Shown here piece by piece: positions 52,354 through 54,379 of a stretch of 54,379 bases of DNA. The DNA lies in contig DATKEC010000059.1 of assembly GCA_035544575.1 (NCBI GenBank), forward strand, positions 1 to 54,379. The letters run 5' to 3'. The notes under the pieces are model-generated. The model worked only from the letters and a program-made list of their open reading frames with translations. It did no database searches and was not told where the DNA came from. Within the stretch, counting starts at the first letter, position 1. Every line of letters begins with the position of its first letter. This DNA comes from DATHWB01 sp035544575 (GTDB lineage: Bacteria > Actinomycetota > Acidimicrobiia > Spongiisociales > ZC4RG35). Made by a program: the position numbers and the translations under genes.

Positions 52354-54354
52354 TCAGATGTCAGCCTGCAACCGGCGCAGGTCCTCGACCGGGATGTGAC
52401 AGCGGATCTCGTATCCCTCCTCGGCCTCGACCAGTGGAGGTTCGACGGTCTCACAGATCACGCCGATCTTGCGATGACAGCGCGTCTGGAACACACACCC
52501 CGGTGGCGGATCCGACGCCGACGGGATCTCACCGGAGAGGCGGATTCGGCGGTCGTCGTCGAGTTCGGGCGACGCGGACAGCAACGCTTCCGTGTATGGG
52601 TGGTGGGGTCCGCTGAAGATTCGCCGCGACGTCCCCACCTCCATCAGCCGGCCCAGGTAGAGAACCGCCACCCGGTCGGCCACGTACTGGACGACCGACA
52701 GATCGTGGCTGATGAAGAGATACGACACGCGTTCGTTGTGTTGCAGCTCCGAAAGCAGGTTGAGGATGGCGGCCTGCACCGAGACGTCGAGCGCCGACGT
52801 GGGCTCGTCACAGACGACGACCATGGGCGATCCGGCGAATGCGCGGGCGATCGCCACCCGCTGTTTGAGTCCTCCGGACAGCTGACGGGGCTTCACGGCC
52901 AGCAGCTGGCTCCCCACTCTGACCGATGCCATCAGCTCGTCGACGCGCACCTTGACGTCTGCGCCCGGTTTGAGGATTTCCACCGCCCTACCGATGATCC
53001 GGCGGATCGAGTGACGCCGATTGAGCGCAGAGTCAGGGTTTTGGAAGACCATCTGGAGAGCGTGGAACTGCGTGTCGTCGCGATCGGCGACCGCCGCCGG
53101 GACTTCGATTCCGTCGAGGGTGATCAGGGAGCCCTCGTCTGGAGTGTGGATGCCGAGGATGATCTTGGCCAGAGTTGTCTTGCCGGATCCCGACTCACCG
53201 ACCAGTGCCAGAGTTTCGCCCTGTTTGATGTCGAGGTTGACGTCCACCAGGGCGTGGACGGGCCGCCCGTCCTGATGAAAGGTCTTCGAGGCTCCGCGGA
53301 TCGAAAGGAGCACGTCTCCGGGGGGTGTCGCCATCGAGGCTGCCGGCTCGTTGCGAGGAAGATCGGGTGCCTGTTCATGGAAGTGACAGCGGGAGTAGCG
53401 GCCAGGCGCGACCTCGAGCAGGTCCGGTTCGTCGGTGCGGCAGATGTCCTGGGCGATGGCGCAGCGATCGACGTAGACACAGCCCGCCAGTTCCGCTCCG
53501 AGGGGCGGGAGAAAGCCCGGGATGGTGTCGAGGGTCTGGCGCCCTTCGACACCCGACGCTCCCGGCAGGCAACGGAGCAGGCCAACGGTGTACGGGTGGC
53601 GCGGCTCGGTGAAGATCTGCTCGGTGGGACCGTAGGCAACCATCCGTCCGGCGTACAGGACGCCGGTGACGTCGCACATCTTGCGGATGACGGCCAGGGA
53701 ATGGGAGATGAACATCACCGATGTCCCGACCTCGTCCCGCAGCGCCGAGACCAGGTCGAGGACTTCGGCCTCGACGGTGGCGTCCAACCCGGTCGTGGGT
53801 TCGTCGAGGATGAGCAGTTCGGGACGAGACGCGATGGCCATGGCGATCACGACTCGTTGCAGCATGCCACCGGAGAGCTGGTGGGGGTAACGACGCATGA
53901 CCGACTCGGGGTCGGCGATCTTCACCTGCTGGAGGACCGCGATGACCCGGTCGCGGATCGTATCGCGAGGTTCTTCGAGGAGTTCGAAGACTTCGGCCAC
54001 CTGACGGCCGACCCGGATCGCCGGGTTCAGCGACGTCATCGGGTCCTGGTAGACCATCGACAACCGGTGGATCCGCAACTGGCGGAGTTCGCGGTCGCTC
54101 AGCTCGGTGATGTCGCGGCCACCCATCCGAATCGTGCCGCCCGTGATGCGTCCGTTGCGGGGCAAGTAGTGCATCAACGCCATGGCGATGGTCGACTTGC
54201 CGCACCCCGACTCGCCCACGAGGCCGAAGGTCTTGCCGCGGGGAATGTCGAACGACACGCCCCGGATCGCCTGTTTCCATTGAGTTCCGATCCGGTACTC
54301 CATGCGGAGATCCTCGACCGACAGAACGGCGTCGATGGTGCGAGTGTCGGTCAT
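52354..54354 (-). CDS. ABC transporter ATP-binding protein, fused double ATPase (oligopeptide type)
   Basis: 666 residues with two ATPase domains. The first has Walker A GESGCGKST and signature LSGGMLQRV; the second has Walker A GESGSGKTT and signature LSGGLKQRV. Both carry the oligopeptide C-domain with Cys motifs (GCVYVDRCAIAQDIC and GCVFQTRCHRKIGVIC). In a peptide/opine-type importer it would energise permeases just beyond the window. Position next to sox genes suggests import of sarcosine-related or betaine-like compounds (inference). ATG at 54354 overlaps a possible upstream stop (ATGA). Confidence 0.9.
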   Translation of the reverse strand: MTDTRTIDAVLSVEDLRMEYRIGTQWKQAIRGVSFDIPRGKTFGLVGESGCGKSTIAMALMHYLPRNGRITGGTIRMGGRDITELSDRELRQLRIHRLSMVYQDPMTSLNPAIRVGRQVAEVFELLEEPRDTIRDRVIAVLQQVKIADPESVMRRYPHQLSGGMLQRVVIAMAIASRPELLILDEPTTGLDATVEAEVLDLVSALRDEVGTSVMFISHSLAVIRKMCDVTGVLYAGRMVAYGPTEQIFTEPRHPYTVGLLRCLPGASGVEGRQTLDTIPGFLPPLGAELAGCVYVDRCAIAQDICRTDEPDLLEVAPGRYSRCHFHEQAPDLPRNEPAASMATPPGDVLLSIRGASKTFHQDGRPVHALVDVNLDIKQGETLALVGESGSGKTTLAKIILGIHTPDEGSLITLDGIEVPAAVADRDDTQFHALQMVFQNPDSALNRRHSIRRIIGRAVEILKPGADVKVRVDELMASVRVGSQLLAVKPRQLSGGLKQRVAIARAFAGSPMVVVCDEPTSALDVSVQAAILNLLSELQHNERVSYLFISHDLSVVQYVADRVAVLYLGRLMEVGTSRRIFSGPHHPYTEALLSASPELDDDRRIRLSGEIPSASDPPPGCVFQTRCHRKIGVICETVEPPLVEAEEGYEIRCHIPVEDLRRLQADI

Positions 54355-54379
54355 GACAGCGTGTCCCTCATGTCTCGAA
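54352..54379 (-). CDS. Possible 3' end of an upstream permease gene (8 codons)
   Basis: On the minus strand the frame ending at TGA (54354-54352) reads RDMRDTLS, resembling the C-terminal segment of DppC-type permeases (RDxxDP-like). It overlaps the ATPase start codon by ATGA, the pattern used elsewhere in this genome. Too short to prove. Confidence 0.25.

Overview
This is a gene-dense, visibly high-GC window. It suggests a deep-branching actinobacterium, most likely class Acidimicrobiia (inference). Supporting signs are an F420-type luciferase-like oxidoreductase, inositol-phosphate synthase, DUF5317 and HD membrane proteins, lipoproteins with Thr-rich linkers, a class E sortase, many GTG starts, NTGA stop/start overlaps, and many first-of-unit genes with a TANNNT -10 box only 6-10 nt before the start codon, as expected for leaderless mRNAs. 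I see no rRNA, tRNA, CRISPR array, integrase or complete insertion sequence.

Layout. 1-5.5 kb: truncated rlmN, a small HhH protein, a decayed MarR gene, an LLM oxidoreductase, then a gamma-glutamyltransferase/histidine phosphatase pair and a conserved hypothetical. 5.6-9.2 kb: a structured leader with a 29-codon hydrophobic ORF, two overlapping membrane HD-domain proteins, and convergent DUF5317. 9.3-18 kb: housekeeping genes (enoyl-CoA hydratase, sortase, TlpA-like thioredoxin, molybdopterin oxidoreductase, MenE-like ligase, ArfB, Ino1, DUF6941-like, Lon-N domain protein, HAD, M23 peptidase, Rossmann protein). 18-24.1 kb: gltB-gltD. 24.1-24.3 kb: a divergent control region with two perfect palindromes. 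24.3-28.8 kb: a lone sufB, an inverted pair of a 36-bp repeat (third copy near 4.9 kb), a small membrane protein, a primary-type sigma factor and a DUF4015-type putative glycoside hydrolase.

28.8-35.8 kb: one minus-strand operon, a complete peptide-type ABC importer (two permeases, fused double ATPase, lipoprotein) followed by an M20 peptidase and a membrane protein. Divergent from it are a YccF protein, then an SDR, a P1 peptidase and a protein closely resembling AAC(2') aminoglycoside acetyltransferases.

38.5-48.3 kb: an eight-gene minus-strand amino-sugar operon: ROK repressor, divergent ROK-fold protein, PIG-L deacetylase, sugar-binding lipoprotein, two permeases, cytoplasmic GH3 hexosaminidase and a SIS protein resembling GlmS without its glutaminase domain. 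Read together it suggests import of chito- or muro-oligosaccharides, cleavage, deacetylation before phosphorylation, then deamination. This is the strongest candidate for an unusual system here. It has no ABC ATPase of its own. 48.4-54.4 kb: soxA-soxG-soxB-soxD (heterotetrameric sarcosine oxidase, with a shortened alpha subunit) behind a peptide-type double-ATPase ABC gene, with the rest of that transporter presumably beyond the window edge.
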